A stretch of 64,000 bases of DNA. It comes from an uncultured SAR86 cluster bacterium. GTDB lineage: Bacteria > Pseudomonadota > Gammaproteobacteria > Magnimaribacterales > AG-339-G14. Numbering within the stretch: the stretch's first letter is position 1; every line of letters starts with the position of its first letter. A program made the position numbers and the translations under genes. Under the pieces are notes generated by a model. That model worked only from the letters and a program-made list of their open reading frames with translations. It made no database searches and was not told the origin of the DNA. This document shows positions 1-9,247 of this stretch, one piece after another. Location of the stretch: NCBI GenBank assembly GCA_902526045.1, contig CABZJI010000004.1, positions 62,001 to 126,000 on the forward strand, read 5' to 3'.

Positions 1-1
1 T

Positions 2-151
2 GATAAAAAAATTGTAGAAAAAATAATTGGACTAATTGACTTCAATGAGTACAAAAGAAGACAAGCGCCATTGGGAGTAAAAATATCCGATAGAAATTTC
101 GATAAGGGTAGAAGATATCCTATTACTAATTTATGGAAACCCAATATGTAG
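2..151 (+). CDS. nadE: NAD+ synthetase, C-terminal end (partial)
   Basis: The first bases of the window encode the last 49 residues of a protein that starts outside it, ending in TAG at 149-151. The tail carries the run YKRRQAP, then KISDRNF and GRRYPITN. This matches the conserved C-terminus of glutamine-dependent NAD+ synthetases, which amidate deamido-NAD to NAD in the cytoplasm. The N-terminal glutaminase and ATP-binding parts cannot be checked here. The gene probably ends its transcription unit, because a promoter-like sequence for scpA follows. The family assignment rests on this short tail only. Confidence 0.7.
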   Translation, partial: DKKIVEKIIGLIDFNEYKRRQAPLGVKISDRNFDKGRRYPITNLWKPNM

Positions 152-180
152 GGTTGTTATCAGAAAAAAATCACTACATT

Positions 181-210
181 TTGTGCTTTTGGGGGCAAAT
201 AAGCTATAAT
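181..210 (+). promoter_or_regulatory. Probable sigma70 promoter of scpA-scpB-rluB
   Basis: A perfect -10 box TATAAT lies at 205-210. A plausible -35 TTGTGC sits at 181-186, giving an 18-base spacer. Transcription would start near 217, only about 8 bases before the GTG of scpA, so the mRNA would be almost leaderless. No Shine-Dalgarno sequence is visible before the GTG. The assignment is from sequence match only. Confidence 0.5.
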
Positions 211-224
211 TCGCCAAAACAGCT

Positions 225-1043
225 GTGGATATATTAAAAGACATCAATAAAGCTGAACAACAAGCATTGCCTCTAAAATTGCAAGGTCAGAACATATCTG
301 ACCTTCCTGAAGATCTATATATCCCGCCCAACTCTCTGAGAATATTTTTAGATTCTTTTCAGGGTCCGTTGGACCTCCTTTTATATTTTATACAAAAACA
401 AAACCTTGATATTGCTAACATAGATGTTTCACTCATAACCGATCAGTACATTACATACATCAACCTTATGGAAGAACTTCAGTTTGATTTAGCAGGAGAA
501 TACCTCGTTATGTCTGCTTATCTTGCAGAGATAAAATCTAGGATTTTGCTACCTTCTTTATCTGAAAATGAGGAGTTAGAGGATGATCCAAGGTCTGAAC
601 TGATAAGAAGACTTCAAGAGTATGAGAGATATAAAAAAGCATCGGAAAGCTTAAATGAAATCCCAATGGTAAATAGAGATTTTTATCTTGCAAGTGCAGC
701 AAAACCTGAATTTGAAGTGTCAAAAGAAAAACCAAAAATTACTGGTGAAGACTTAGTGCTTATTTTTGATGAATTAAAAGAAAGAATAAGTCTAAATAAA
801 AATCATGTAATTGATTTTGAAGAACTTTCCACGAGAGAAAGGATGACTCAAATTCTTGAATTGCTCCAACAAAGTGACTTAATAGCTTTTAATGATTTGA
901 TAAAGAAGTCTGAAGGAAAAAAGGGCGTTGCAGTGGTCTTGTTGGCAATAACGGAGTTACTTAAAGATTCACTTATAAAAAGTATTCAAAACGAACCCTT
1001 CGGAAAAATTCATCTTTCTAAAAAAACTTTTGGTATCCACTAA
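225..1043 (+). CDS. scpA: Segregation and condensation protein A (kleisin)
   Basis: ScpA is the kleisin that bridges SMC heads and binds ScpB in the SMC-ScpAB condensin, acting on the nucleoid. The diagnostic N-terminal block FQGPLDLLLYFIQKQNLDI is at about residues 45-63. It is preceded by LPEDLYIPP, an extension that is normal for gammaproteobacterial ScpA and supports the GTG start at 225. The 272-residue length is typical. The winged-helix C-terminus ends with a TAA directly abutting the ATG of scpB, so the two partners are likely translated together. The smc gene is not in the window. Confidence 0.93.
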   Translation: MDILKDINKAEQQALPLKLQGQNISDLPEDLYIPPNSLRIFLDSFQGPLDLLLYFIQKQNLDIANIDVSLITDQYITYINLMEELQFDLAGEYLVMSAYLAEIKSRILLPSLSENEELEDDPRSELIRRLQEYERYKKASESLNEIPMVNRDFYLASAAKPEFEVSKEKPKITGEDLVLIFDELKERISLNKNHVIDFEELSTRERMTQILELLQQSDLIAFNDLIKKSEGKKGVAVVLLAITELLKDSLIKSIQNEPFGKIHLSKKTFGIH

Positions 1044-1643
1044 ATGAATATGATTACACTTTCAAAAATAATAGAGGCGATACTTCTGTCATCTGGCAGG
1101 CCTCTGAGTGAAAAAAAGATCATAAGCCTATTTGACGAAGGAGAAAAACCGTCTAATTCAGAGTTTAAAGATGCCTTGGATTTGATTGAGCAAAATTCTC
1201 AAAATAATTCTTTCACCTTATCAAGAGTTGCGAGCGGGTTTAGGCTTCAAGTTGATCAAGATTATGCCCCTTACATTGCTAAAATTTGGCAAGAAAAGAA
1301 TCAGAGATATTCCAGAGCGCTAATGGAAACGATAACTTTGATAGCCTATAAGCAGCCAATAACACGAAGCGAAATAGAAGAAGTAAGAGGAGTTTCGGTG
1401 AGTAGTAATCTAATTAAGAATTTATTCGAAAAGGGATGGATTAAAGTTATAGGTACTAGAGATGTTCCAGGAAAACCCAGTTTGCTTGGTACTACAAAGG
1501 AGTTTCTTGATGACTTAGGTTTGAAGAAGCTATCAGATTTACCTTCTTTGCCTGAAATAAACATGTCTACGGAATCAACTTTGCCATTACCTTTAGAGGA
1601 TCCAGACCAAAATTCCATTGAGGGAAATGAGATAATTCAGTGA
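1044..1643 (+). CDS. scpB: Segregation and condensation protein B
   Basis: ScpB is the dimeric winged-helix partner of ScpA in the SMC condensin complex. Conserved family features are the start LSKIIEAILLSSGRPLS and the mid-protein block TLIAYKQPITRSEIEEVRGV followed by G(T)RDVPGKPSLLGTTKEFLDDLGL. At 199 residues the length is normal; the acidic tail after residue 175 is variable. It begins on the base after the scpA stop, and its TGA overlaps the GTG of rluB by 4 bases (GTGA). scpA-scpB-rluB is a widely conserved gene order. Confidence 0.94.
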   Translation: MNMITLSKIIEAILLSSGRPLSEKKIISLFDEGEKPSNSEFKDALDLIEQNSQNNSFTLSRVASGFRLQVDQDYAPYIAKIWQEKNQRYSRALMETITLIAYKQPITRSEIEEVRGVSVSSNLIKNLFEKGWIKVIGTRDVPGKPSLLGTTKEFLDDLGLKKLSDLPSLPEINMSTESTLPLPLEDPDQNSIEGNEIIQ

Positions 1644-2365
1644 AAGAAAGAATCCAAAAGGTTCTTTCTGATTCAGGTTTAGCATCTCGGCGGCAAATAG
1701 AAAAGTTTATCCAAGAAAAGAGAATATATGTTGACGATAGACTTGCTAAGATCGGAGAGAAAGTATCTAGGGGCGATCGAATTTTTCTTGATGGAAAAAA
1801 AATTAAGCTTAGTATTAAAAATAAGTTAAGAATACTAGCTTTGAATAAGCCTGAGGGGTATGAATGTACAAGATCAGAGAAGAGCCCTAAGAAAAAAATT
1901 TTTGATTTATTGCCGCCTGAAAAAAAATTCAGATGGATATCAGTTGGTAGATTAGATCTAAACACTTCTGGACTACTTTTGTTGACAAATAATGGCCAAA
2001 TTGCAAATAAATTAATGCATCCCTCATCAATGCTTGATAGAGAGTACATTGTTCGTATAAGAGGAAAAGTTGATCCAGTGGATTTGGATAAACTCAAAAG
2101 AGGTATACGAATTGATGGATACAAAATGAAATTTAATGATTTAGTTCAAGGTAGGGTAACTAAATCTCACTCTTGGTTTGCTATTGTTATACAAGAAGGA
2201 AAAAATAGAGAAATTAGAAAGCTATGGAGCACACTAGGTTATGAAGTTAGTCGCCTAAAGAGAGTAAGGTTCGCAAATATTTTTTTATCTTCTACTCTTA
2301 AGAAGGGCTCATATAAAGAACTGAATCAAAATGAAATTGATAACTTAATCAAGAATCTCTCTTAG
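1640..2365 (+). CDS. rluB: 23S rRNA pseudouridine synthase B
   Basis: This RsuA/RluB-family enzyme isomerises a uridine in 23S rRNA (U2605 in E. coli). An S4 RNA-binding domain covers about residues 1-60 (ERIQKVLSDSGLASRRQIEKFI). The catalytic motif GRLDLNTSGLLLLTNNG, with the essential Asp, lies near residue 110. The C-terminal block EGKNREIRKLWSTLGYEVSRL is also typical. The GTG start forms a 4-base overlap with scpB and leaves the S4 domain intact. Its last 21 bases overlap the 3' end of the convergent phosphatase gene. RluB is favoured over RsuA and RluE because of its position after scpAB. Confidence 0.87.
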   Translation: MKERIQKVLSDSGLASRRQIEKFIQEKRIYVDDRLAKIGEKVSRGDRIFLDGKKIKLSIKNKLRILALNKPEGYECTRSEKSPKKKIFDLLPPEKKFRWISVGRLDLNTSGLLLLTNNGQIANKLMHPSSMLDREYIVRIRGKVDPVDLDKLKRGIRIDGYKMKFNDLVQGRVTKSHSWFAIVIQEGKNREIRKLWSTLGYEVSRLKRVRFANIFLSSTLKKGSYKELNQNEIDNLIKNLS

Positions 2366-3004
2366 AGATTTAATTTTGACAACTTTTTTTAAATCTCCTT
2401 CTTTAATGGATTTATTATGATATCCATACTCTGCAAAGATAAATGAAGTATTTGCTCGTTTTGAGGCCTCGAAATCTTTAAGGTGATCCCCGAAAAAAAG
2501 AGTTTTTTCATGAGAACAATTCAGTCTATCTAAAGCTAAATTTATTCCACTCGGATCAGGCTTTCGTTTGTCACCAACATCTTCTGGGGAAATAACTATA
2601 TCTGCGTTTTGATTCCATTGATAAAAATTAGAGATTTTATCAGTGAGAAATTTGGGCTTATTTGTCACTATTCCCCACTTTTTATCATTATCATTGATAA
2701 ATTTTATGAGTTCATTAAATCCTTCAAACGTGATGGAGTTAGTACATATTTTTTCGTACTCCTTAATGAGCTCTTTTCTCAGATTTTCAAAGTTACTGTG
2801 ATTTTCTGAAATAGAGAACCCATGAGAAATTAAGGCTCCAGCACCCTCTGAAACAATTTTTCTTACAGATGAATATTCTTTTTCAACTATTTTCTTTTTC
2901 TGAAGCAAAAAATTAAGAGATACATGAAATTCCTTAGCAGTATCTAGAATGGTGCCATCTAAATCAAAGAGGTATAGGTCTATATCACTGTGGTTTATGA
3001 GCAT
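2345..3004 (-). CDS. HAD phosphatase, Gph/MupP type
   Basis: The 219-residue protein has HAD motif I (LYLFDLDGTILD), a helical cap, motif II around IVTNKP, and motifs III/IV (KPDPSGINLAL ... TLFFGDHLKDFEASKRA). This is the phosphoglycolate phosphatase group. In Pseudomonas the homologous gene next to ubiG is MupP, a phosphatase of MurNAc-6-phosphate in peptidoglycan recycling that was long annotated gph. The same neighbourhood here makes MupP a real alternative, and sequence alone does not separate the two. Its start overlaps the ubiG stop by 20 bases, so it is probably the second gene of a ubiG operon. Confidence 0.8.
   Translation of the reverse strand: MLINHSDIDLYLFDLDGTILDTAKEFHVSLNFLLQKKKIVEKEYSSVRKIVSEGAGALISHGFSISENHSNFENLRKELIKEYEKICTNSITFEGFNELIKFINDNDKKWGIVTNKPKFLTDKISNFYQWNQNADIVISPEDVGDKRKPDPSGINLALDRLNCSHEKTLFFGDHLKDFEASKRANTSFIFAEYGYHNKSIKEGDLKKVVKIKSLREILD
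2354..2377. terminator. Hairpin in overlapping convergent gene ends
   Basis: A perfect 7-base inverted repeat, AATCTCT / AGAGATT (2354-2360 and 2364-2370), has a 3-base loop containing part of the rluB stop. It is followed on the + strand by TAATTTT. It lies inside the 21-base stretch shared by the 3' ends of rluB (+) and the phosphatase gene (-), or just beside it. That is a sensible place for a terminator, but the stem is AT-rich and only the + side has a U-rich tail. Confidence 0.45.
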
Positions 3005-3677
3005 GAACTAAATAGTTGACTGTAACATCATCACCAAACCAATAGTTACCTGAAAGTGGGTTATAGCTCATTCCAATAATCTCTTTAACTTCTAAGCCTG
3101 AATTTGTCATAAAATCATGAAGTTCTGATGGTTTTATGAACTTATTAAAATCATGGGTGCCTTTGGGCAATAAGTTAAGAATGTATTCAGCTCCAATAAT
3201 TGCAAAAAGAAAGGATTTTGGATTTCTATTGATTGTCGAAAAAAAAACTTCTCCACCAGGCTTACATAAATCTGAACAGGTCTTAACGAGTAACTCGGGA
3301 TCAGGAACATGCTCTATGGCTTCAAGACAGGAAACAATATCAAAAGTTTTCTTTTCAATTAGTAAGTTCTCAGCTTCTCCTAGAATATAATTTATGTCTT
3401 TACTATTTTTTGAGGCATGAAGTCTTGCTGTTTCTATGGCAACTTCAGATATATCAACTCCTGTGACTTGGGCTCCAAAATCATATAAAGCTTCTGTTAA
3501 TAATCCACCACCACAAGCGACGTCTAGTACTTCTAATTTATCTACGCTTTTTTTGTCATTAATATAATTCGAGCGTAGAGGATTAATCTTATGTAGAGGC
3601 GCAAATTTTCCAGAAGGATTCCACCATTCTTCTGCTATTTTATTAAACTTTTCTTTTTCTGCTTGATCGATGTTCAT
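2985..3677 (-). CDS. ubiG: Ubiquinone biosynthesis O-methyltransferase
   Basis: UbiG is the SAM-dependent methyltransferase that performs both O-methylations in ubiquinone synthesis. The N-terminus FNKIAEEWWNPSGKFAPLHKIN is the diagnostic UbiG opening. The SAM-binding motif LDVACGGGLLTEALYDFGA follows near residue 50, then VTGVDIS, and later EAIEHVPDPE. At 230 residues the length is normal. It is the first gene of a two-gene minus-strand unit, divergent from the pnt operon across a 123-base gap. Its product fits an aerobic quinone-based respiratory chain. Confidence 0.94.
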   Translation of the reverse strand: MNIDQAEKEKFNKIAEEWWNPSGKFAPLHKINPLRSNYINDKKSVDKLEVLDVACGGGLLTEALYDFGAQVTGVDISEVAIETARLHASKNSKDINYILGEAENLLIEKKTFDIVSCLEAIEHVPDPELLVKTCSDLCKPGGEVFFSTINRNPKSFLFAIIGAEYILNLLPKGTHDFNKFIKPSELHDFMTNSGLEVKEIIGMSYNPLSGNYWFGDDVTVNYLVHAHKPQ

Positions 3678-3800
3678 ATTTCTGACAATCTGAGATCAGT
3701 ATATTGAATTACATTCTAAAAAAAAGTTAAAGCTTCATTTATATTAAGCTTAATACTTTAATGTAAATTTAATTTCGTATAATTTAGTTGATAAATTGAA
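3678..3800 (+). promoter_or_regulatory. Divergent promoter region ubiG / pntAA
   Basis: This 123-base AT-rich gap separates the divergent ubiG and pntAA genes. On the + strand a perfect TATAAT lies at 3778-3783, 17 bases before the pntAA ATG, which implies a very short leader of roughly 10 bases. No convincing -35 box stands at the expected distance. An equally clear minus-strand promoter for ubiG was not found by eye. Confidence 0.45.
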
Positions 3801-4919
3801 ATGAAAATATTCTTTCCAAAAGAATCTGATAATGAAACAAGATCTGGTATAGATCTTGCTTCTGCTAAGAGGTTGATTGATCTGGGAATAGAAGTTTCGT
3901 TTGAATCAGGAGTTACGCAAAAGATTGATATTGCAGATCAAGATCTAGAATCTATAGGATGTAAAGAAAAATCTAGATCAGATGGTTTATCTGCTTCAGA
4001 TATTATTTCCTCAGTAAATCATTTGCCATTATCCGACTTGGATACAGTTTCTGAAAACACTTTAACTATAAGTTTTCTTGATGTATTTAATGAAAAGGAA
4101 TTTTTAGAGAAGTTGAGGCAAAAAAATATTACCTCTATCAGTATGGAATTAATTCCAAGAATCACAAGGGCTCAAAAAATGGATGCACTATCATCTCAAG
4201 CTAATTTAGCTGGATATTCAGCAGTAATGTTGGCCTCATCTGAAATGAATAAAGCAATGCCAATGATGATGACAGCTGCAGGAACAATTTCTCCTGCAAG
4301 AGTTTTTGTAATTGGTGTCGGAGTTGCTGGACTTCAAGCTATGGCAACCGCAAAAAGGCTTGGAGCTCGTGTTGAAGCATTTGATACCAGGCCAGCAGTC
4401 GAAGAACAAGTAAAGTCTTTAGGTGCAAGATTTATAAAAATAGATATCGGTGAAACTGAAGAAACTGATCAAGGCTATGCAAAAGAATTAACAGAGAAGC
4501 AATTAGAACTGCAAAGAGAAGGAATGAAAAAAGTTTGTGGCTACTCAGATATTGTAATAACTACGGCACAAGTTTTTGGTAAGCCCGCTCCTAGAATTTT
4601 ATCTGAAGATATGATTTCCAGCATGCAACCAGGAAGTGTCATTGTTGACATGGCTGTCACCTCAGGTGGAAATGTCGAAGGTTCTGTCTTAGGTGAGACT
4701 GTGGAAAAAAATGGGGTGAGAATCATAGGGCATGAAAATCTTCCTGGATATGTCCCAGAACATTCTACTCAAGTATATGCAAGTAATATCTATAATTTAA
4801 TTGAAGAGTTTTGGGATAAAGATTCAAAAAAACTAGAATTAAATGAATCAGATGAAATTTTAAAAAGCTGCATAGTTACAAAAGATGGTAATTACATATC
4901 AGAAATTCTGAGGAGTTAA
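3801..4919 (+). CDS. pntAA: Transhydrogenase subunit alpha part 1 (NAD-binding dI)
   Basis: This is the soluble NAD(H)-binding domain I of the proton-translocating nicotinamide nucleotide transhydrogenase, which uses the proton motive force to reduce NADP with NADH. The opening KIFFPKESDNETR is family-typical. The Rossmann motif VIGVGVAGLQAMATAKRLGA lies near residues 170-190, followed by VEAFDTRP. The block SVIVDMAVTSGGNVEGS is also conserved. The 372-residue length shows the alpha subunit is split, with its membrane part encoded by the next gene 4 bases downstream. This split form is common and is not a frameshift. Confidence 0.95.
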   Translation: MKIFFPKESDNETRSGIDLASAKRLIDLGIEVSFESGVTQKIDIADQDLESIGCKEKSRSDGLSASDIISSVNHLPLSDLDTVSENTLTISFLDVFNEKEFLEKLRQKNITSISMELIPRITRAQKMDALSSQANLAGYSAVMLASSEMNKAMPMMMTAAGTISPARVFVIGVGVAGLQAMATAKRLGARVEAFDTRPAVEEQVKSLGARFIKIDIGETEETDQGYAKELTEKQLELQREGMKKVCGYSDIVITTAQVFGKPAPRILSEDMISSMQPGSVIVDMAVTSGGNVEGSVLGETVEKNGVRIIGHENLPGYVPEHSTQVYASNIYNLIEEFWDKDSKKLELNESDEILKSCIVTKDGNYISEILRS

Positions 4920-4923
4920 TTTA

Positions 4924-5199
4924 ATGGAAATGATGTTGCTACTATTTGTCCTTGTCCTTTCAATTTTTTTGGGTTTTGAGCTTATTAATAAGGTTCCATC
5001 TACTCTTCACACTCCTTTAATGTCAGGTGCAAATGCGATTTCTGGAATAACCCTTGTTGGTGCAATCCTATCTTCGGGGGGCGACTCTTCAAGTATTACT
5101 ATTGTCTTAGGGACAATAGCTGTTTTCTTGGCAAGTCTTAATGTTGTTGGCGGATATCTAGTCACAAATAGAATGCTAAGAATGTTTAAGAAAAAATGA
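4924..5199 (+). CDS. pntAB: Transhydrogenase subunit alpha part 2 (membrane)
   Basis: This 91-residue membrane protein carries the alpha half of the proton-conducting domain II. A first hydrophobic helix (MLLLFVLVLSIFLGFEL) is followed by the conserved PSTLHTPLMSGANAISGITLVGA and a second pair of helices ending in NRMLRMFKKK. It sits between pntAA and pntB as expected, and its TGA overlaps the ATG of pntB by 4 bases (ATGA). Translational coupling would balance the subunits in the inner membrane. Confidence 0.94.
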   Translation: MEMMLLLFVLVLSIFLGFELINKVPSTLHTPLMSGANAISGITLVGAILSSGGDSSSITIVLGTIAVFLASLNVVGGYLVTNRMLRMFKKK

Positions 5200-6626
5200 T
5201 TTTAGAAGTCTTACAGAATAATACTTTTATCAACCTAAGTTATATCTTAGCTTCGGTCTTATTTATATTTGGTTTGAAAATGTTGAGCTCGCCCGATACT
5301 GCTCAAAGAGGAAATTTCGTATCTTCTTTAGGAATGCTTCTTGCTGTGGTTGTAACTTTATTAAGTAAAGAAATAGTTTCATTTCAATTTATCTTGATAG
5401 GTCTTATTGGTGGCGGAGCGGTTGGAGCAATTGCCGCATTAAAAATAAAAATGACATCAATGCCCGAATTAGTTGCTTTATTGAATGGCTTTGGTGGAGC
5501 ATCAAGTCTTCTGGTCGCATCTGCAGAACTATTTGCTTTAACAACTTCCAATTTAGTGGCAATGATTGCGATAGGAATCGCAACTATCATTGGAGGGGTA
5601 ACTTTCTCAGGAAGCTTAATTGCATTTGGGAAACTTTCAGAAATTATGCCCGGTAAACCTTATTTATTTATTGGTCAAAAAATCCTCACTGGATTTGTAA
5701 TTTTATTACTTTTTCTTTTACTTGTTCAGTTTTGTTCGGGCATTTTCTTTGCTGAAATTCTTTTTGGTTTTGATTGGATTAATGAGCAATATGCTTTGAT
5801 TCTTCTAATAGCGCTTTCTCTTTTGCTAGGAATTTTATTAGCCATACCTATCGGCGGTGCTGATATGCCTGTAATCATAGCTCTTCTAAACAGTTATTCT
5901 GGTCTTGCAGCATGTGCAGCAGGCTTTGTAATTGGCAATAATGTATTGATTGTTGCTGGTTCATTAGTAGGGGCGAGTGGATTGATCCTTACTAATATAA
6001 TGTGTAAAGCAATGAATAGATCATTGCTTAACGTTCTATTTGGAGGTTTTGGTGCTACTGACTCCTCCTCGCCATCAGGTGAAGGAAAAGTTCAGGGAGA
6101 TGTAAAACCTATCAACATTGCAGATTCTTACCTCATATTAGAGGCTGCTTCATCAGTTCTTATCGTTCCAGGTTATGGGATGGCTGTTTCTCAAGCACAA
6201 CACTCTGTGAGGGAGTTAGGGGAATTGCTTCAAGATAATGGTTGCGAAGTTAAATACGCAATACATCCAGTCGCTGGCAGGATGCCAGGACATATGAATG
6301 TATTGTTAGCAGAAGCAAATGTTTCATACGATGTCCTTGTTGAGCCTCAAGATGTAAATCCTATTATGGATACTATAGATTTATGCATTGTCATTGGTGC
6401 TAATGATGTTGTGAATCCTGACGCTAGAGAGGACGAATCAAGCCCTATATATGGAATGCCTGTCATAGAGGTTGATAGAGCTAAAACAGTCTTTGTCTTA
6501 AAAAGATCCATGGCTTCTGGTTTCGCAGGAATACAAAATAGTTTATTTTTTAAACAAAATACTCGCATGCTTTTTGGTGATGCAAAAGAGTCTGTAAGTG
6601 GCTTAGTTTCTGAGTTTAAGTCATAA
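5196..6626 (+). CDS. pntB: Transhydrogenase subunit beta
   Basis: PntB carries most membrane helices (residues about 1-270) and the NADP(H)-binding domain III at the C-terminus. Domain III shows the signature VPGYGMAVSQAQHSVREL from about residue 324, then HPVAGRMPGHMNVLLAEA and the late IEVDRAKTVFVLKRSMASGFAG. The 476-residue length matches the family. It overlaps pntAB by 4 bases and closes the operon. The complex supplies NADPH for biosynthesis at the cost of inward proton flow. Confidence 0.96.
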   Translation: MILEVLQNNTFINLSYILASVLFIFGLKMLSSPDTAQRGNFVSSLGMLLAVVVTLLSKEIVSFQFILIGLIGGGAVGAIAALKIKMTSMPELVALLNGFGGASSLLVASAELFALTTSNLVAMIAIGIATIIGGVTFSGSLIAFGKLSEIMPGKPYLFIGQKILTGFVILLLFLLLVQFCSGIFFAEILFGFDWINEQYALILLIALSLLLGILLAIPIGGADMPVIIALLNSYSGLAACAAGFVIGNNVLIVAGSLVGASGLILTNIMCKAMNRSLLNVLFGGFGATDSSSPSGEGKVQGDVKPINIADSYLILEAASSVLIVPGYGMAVSQAQHSVRELGELLQDNGCEVKYAIHPVAGRMPGHMNVLLAEANVSYDVLVEPQDVNPIMDTIDLCIVIGANDVVNPDAREDESSPIYGMPVIEVDRAKTVFVLKRSMASGFAGIQNSLFFKQNTRMLFGDAKESVSGLVSEFKS

Positions 6627-6653
6627 AATAAAACCCTAAGAATACGTTTGAAA

Positions 6654-6662
6654 TGCTATAAT
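6654..6662 (+). promoter_or_regulatory. Extended -10 promoter of gyrA
   Basis: TGCTATAAT is a perfect extended -10 element (TGnTATAAT) in the 92-base gap between pntB and gyrA. No -35 box is visible 16-18 bases upstream, as is typical of extended -10 promoters. Initiation near 6669 would give a leader of about 50 bases. It probably also serves the serC-pheA-hisC-tyrA-aroA-cmk genes that follow without gaps. Confidence 0.55.
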
Positions 6663-6718
6663 TTGTTTAGTATTTAGAGCTTATTTTCTATTGATTTTTC
6701 TTAGTATCATTTCATTAA

Positions 6719-9247
6719 ATGACAGACATTTTTGACGATAAAGATTCCACTATAAGTATTGAGGAAGAGCTTAAATCTTCCTATATGGATTACGCAATGA
6801 GCGTAATTGTAGGAAGAGCATTACCTGATGCTAGAGATGGGCTAAAGCCAGTTCACAGGAGAACATTATTTGCCATGAATGTAGAGGGCAATGATTGGAA
6901 TAGGGCTTATAAAAAGTCAGCAAGAATAGTTGGTAACGTCATAGGTAAATATCATCCTCATGGAGACGCTGCCGTTTATCACACGCTTGTCAGAATGGCT
7001 CAAGACTTTGCTCTTCGTTATACCTTAGTTGATGGTCAAGGAAACTTTGGATCTATGGATGGAGATCCGCCAGCAGCAATGAGATATACCGAAGTCAGGC
7101 TTTCAAAAATTGCTCATGAACTACTTGCAGATTTAAATAAAGATACAGTTAATTTTGTGGAAAATTATGACGGCACTGAGTTAATGCCCGAAGTTCTTCC
7201 TACAAAAATTCCAAATCTTCTTGTTAACGGCTCTTCTGGAATTGCAGTAGGCATGGCTACAAACATGCTTCCTCATAATTTAACTGAGTCTATAGAAGCA
7301 TGCTTGTTGCTTATTGATAATCCGGATGCTGATATTGATTCTCTTTTAGAGATAATACCTGGTCCAGATTTTCCAACCGGAGGGTTCATTAACGGAAGAG
7401 CTGGCCTTATAGAAGCAGCAAAAACTGGAAAGGGCAGAGTCTATCTCAGAGCAAAAGCCGACATTGAAGCAGATAAAAAAGACCGTAGCAAAATCATAGT
7501 TTCTGAAATTCCATACCAAGTAGATAAATCAAGATTGGTAGAGAAAATTGCTGAACTTTCTAAAGAAAAAAGAGTTGAGGGAATTTCTGAAATAAGAGAT
7601 GAGTCTAATAAAGATGGCGTCAGAATAGTAATTGAAATTAGATCTGGTCAATCTCCAGAAGTTATCCTCAATAACTTATATGCATTGACTCCTTTGGAAA
7701 ATGTTTACGGGATCAATAACGTAGCATTAATAAACAACGTCCCAAAACTTTTAAATTTAAAACAAATTCTTGAAGTATTCATTGATCATAGGAAAGAGGT
7801 AGTAACTAGAAGAACCAAATTTGATTTAGAAAAAGCAAAAAATAGATCTCATGTTCTTGAGGGACTTACCGTAGCTTTAGAAAACATAGATCCTGTTATA
7901 GATCTGATTAAAAAATCAAAGGATGGACAAGAAGCCAAGAAAAAATTGTTATCAAAATCATGGAAAGCCTCTAATGTGGTTAAGCTTCTCAAAGCATCTG
8001 GCGCCGATATATCCGGAAGTAAAAAAAATGATTTTGGATTGTCCGGAAATAAATACCAACTATCGGATCACCAGGCACAGGCAATATTAGATCTCAGACT
8101 TCAAAGACTTACTGGACTTGAGCAAGAATCATTAAAAGAGGAGTATGCTGAAATATTAGATCAGATAAAAAAATTACAAGAAATTCTTTCTGATAAAAAT
8201 AAGCTCATAAGCGTTATCAAAGATGAGCTAAATGAGATTAAAGAAGAGTATGGAGATGCTAGAAAGACTCCTATCGAGGATAAGCTGGATCTGACTGATG
8301 AGGATTTAATCAAACAGGAAGATATGGTTGTGACTATCTCCCACCTAGGTTATGCAAAAACTCAGTCTCTTGAAGTTTACAGATCTCAACGAAGAGGCGG
8401 TGTAGGTAAAACTGCTGCATCTGTAAAAGATGAGGATTTTGTAGAGCAGCTTATAGTTGCTAATACCCATTCAACGCTTTTATGTTTTTCTAATTTAGGC
8501 AAAGTATATTGGCTTAAGGTTTATCAAATCCCTGCAGCATCAAGAGTTGCCAAAGGTAGGCCGCTAGTAAACTTAATAAATTTAGATGAAGGAGAGAGAA
8601 TAACGAGTTTATTGAACGTTGAATCGTTTGACGAGCCAGGATTTGTTTTTATGGCAACGAAAAAAGGCGTGGTAAAGAAAACTTCATTAGATGAATTTAA
8701 AAGACAATGGAAAGTTGGAAAAAGAGCTATAAAACTTGATCCTGATGATGAATTAGTAGGCTCAACGTTAACCGATGGAGAAAAATTCATCATGCTAGTT
8801 TCTCAATCTGGTAAAGCAGTTTTTTTTGATGAAAAGGAAGCTAGATCAATGGGAAGGGCTGCTAGGGGAGTGAAAGGAATTAATTTGGGAAAAGATGATC
8901 AGGTCATATCTCTTCTTGTTCCTGAGAAAGAAAATACAATCTTCACTGTTTCTGTAAATGGTTATGGGAAAAGAACAAATGTCGATGACTTCAGAAAAAC
9001 TAGGAGAGGAGCCAAAGGTGTTATCGCAATGCAAACCTCCGATAGGAATGGATTACTTATAGGAGCAAATCAGGTTATTGAAGACCAAGAAATAATGTTG
9101 ATAAGTAACAAAGGTACATTAGTCAGAACTAAAGTTGATCAAATTAATGTTATCGGAAGAAATACTCAAGGAGTAACTGTTATTAAACTTAAAGACTCAG
9201 AAAAGCTTGTGGGGCTGGCTTCTATAATTGAAGATACAGATGACTAG
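6719..9247 (+). CDS. gyrA: DNA gyrase subunit A
   Basis: GyrA is the DNA-breaking and rejoining subunit of gyrase, which introduces negative supercoils. The N-terminal part has [28 protein letters not shown] and the active-site tyrosine in AAMRYTE (Tyr123). The C-terminal pinwheel carries a GyrA box QRRGGVG at residues 557-563. The 842 residues are slightly shorter than E. coli GyrA (875). In the quinolone pocket the sequence is [15 protein letters not shown]: Ala84 and His88 stand where E. coli has Ser83 and Asp87. The last 8 bases overlap serC. Confidence 0.97.
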   Translation: MTDIFDDKDSTISIEEELKSSYMDYAMSVIVGRALPDARDGLKPVHRRTLFAMNVEGNDWNRAYKKSARIVGNVIGKYHPHGDAAVYHTLVRMAQDFALRYTLVDGQGNFGSMDGDPPAAMRYTEVRLSKIAHELLADLNKDTVNFVENYDGTELMPEVLPTKIPNLLVNGSSGIAVGMATNMLPHNLTESIEACLLLIDNPDADIDSLLEIIPGPDFPTGGFINGRAGLIEAAKTGKGRVYLRAKADIEADKKDRSKIIVSEIPYQVDKSRLVEKIAELSKEKRVEGISEIRDESNKDGVRIVIEIRSGQSPEVILNNLYALTPLENVYGINNVALINNVPKLLNLKQILEVFIDHRKEVVTRRTKFDLEKAKNRSHVLEGLTVALENIDPVIDLIKKSKDGQEAKKKLLSKSWKASNVVKLLKASGADISGSKKNDFGLSGNKYQLSDHQAQAILDLRLQRLTGLEQESLKEEYAEILDQIKKLQEILSDKNKLISVIKDELNEIKEEYGDARKTPIEDKLDLTDEDLIKQEDMVVTISHLGYAKTQSLEVYRSQRRGGVGKTAASVKDEDFVEQLIVANTHSTLLCFSNLGKVYWLKVYQIPAASRVAKGRPLVNLINLDEGERITSLLNVESFDEPGFVFMATKKGVVKKTSLDEFKRQWKVGKRAIKLDPDDELVGSTLTDGEKFIMLVSQSGKAVFFDEKEARSMGRAARGVKGINLGKDDQVISLLVPEKENTIFTVSVNGYGKRTNVDDFRKTRRGAKGVIAMQTSDRNGLLIGANQVIEDQEIMLISNKGTLVRTKVDQINVIGRNTQGVTVIKLKDSEKLVGLASIIEDTDD

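Noticed and set aside
1567-2124. A long open frame on the minus strand (185 codons) across the end of scpB and start of rluB.
   Set aside because: It lies antisense to two clear enzymes, has no family resemblance and starts mid-gene. It is a by-product of codon use.
3801-5199. A possible frameshift splitting the transhydrogenase alpha subunit.
   Set aside because: Separate pntAA and pntAB genes are a normal form; the second has its own start and the domains end cleanly.
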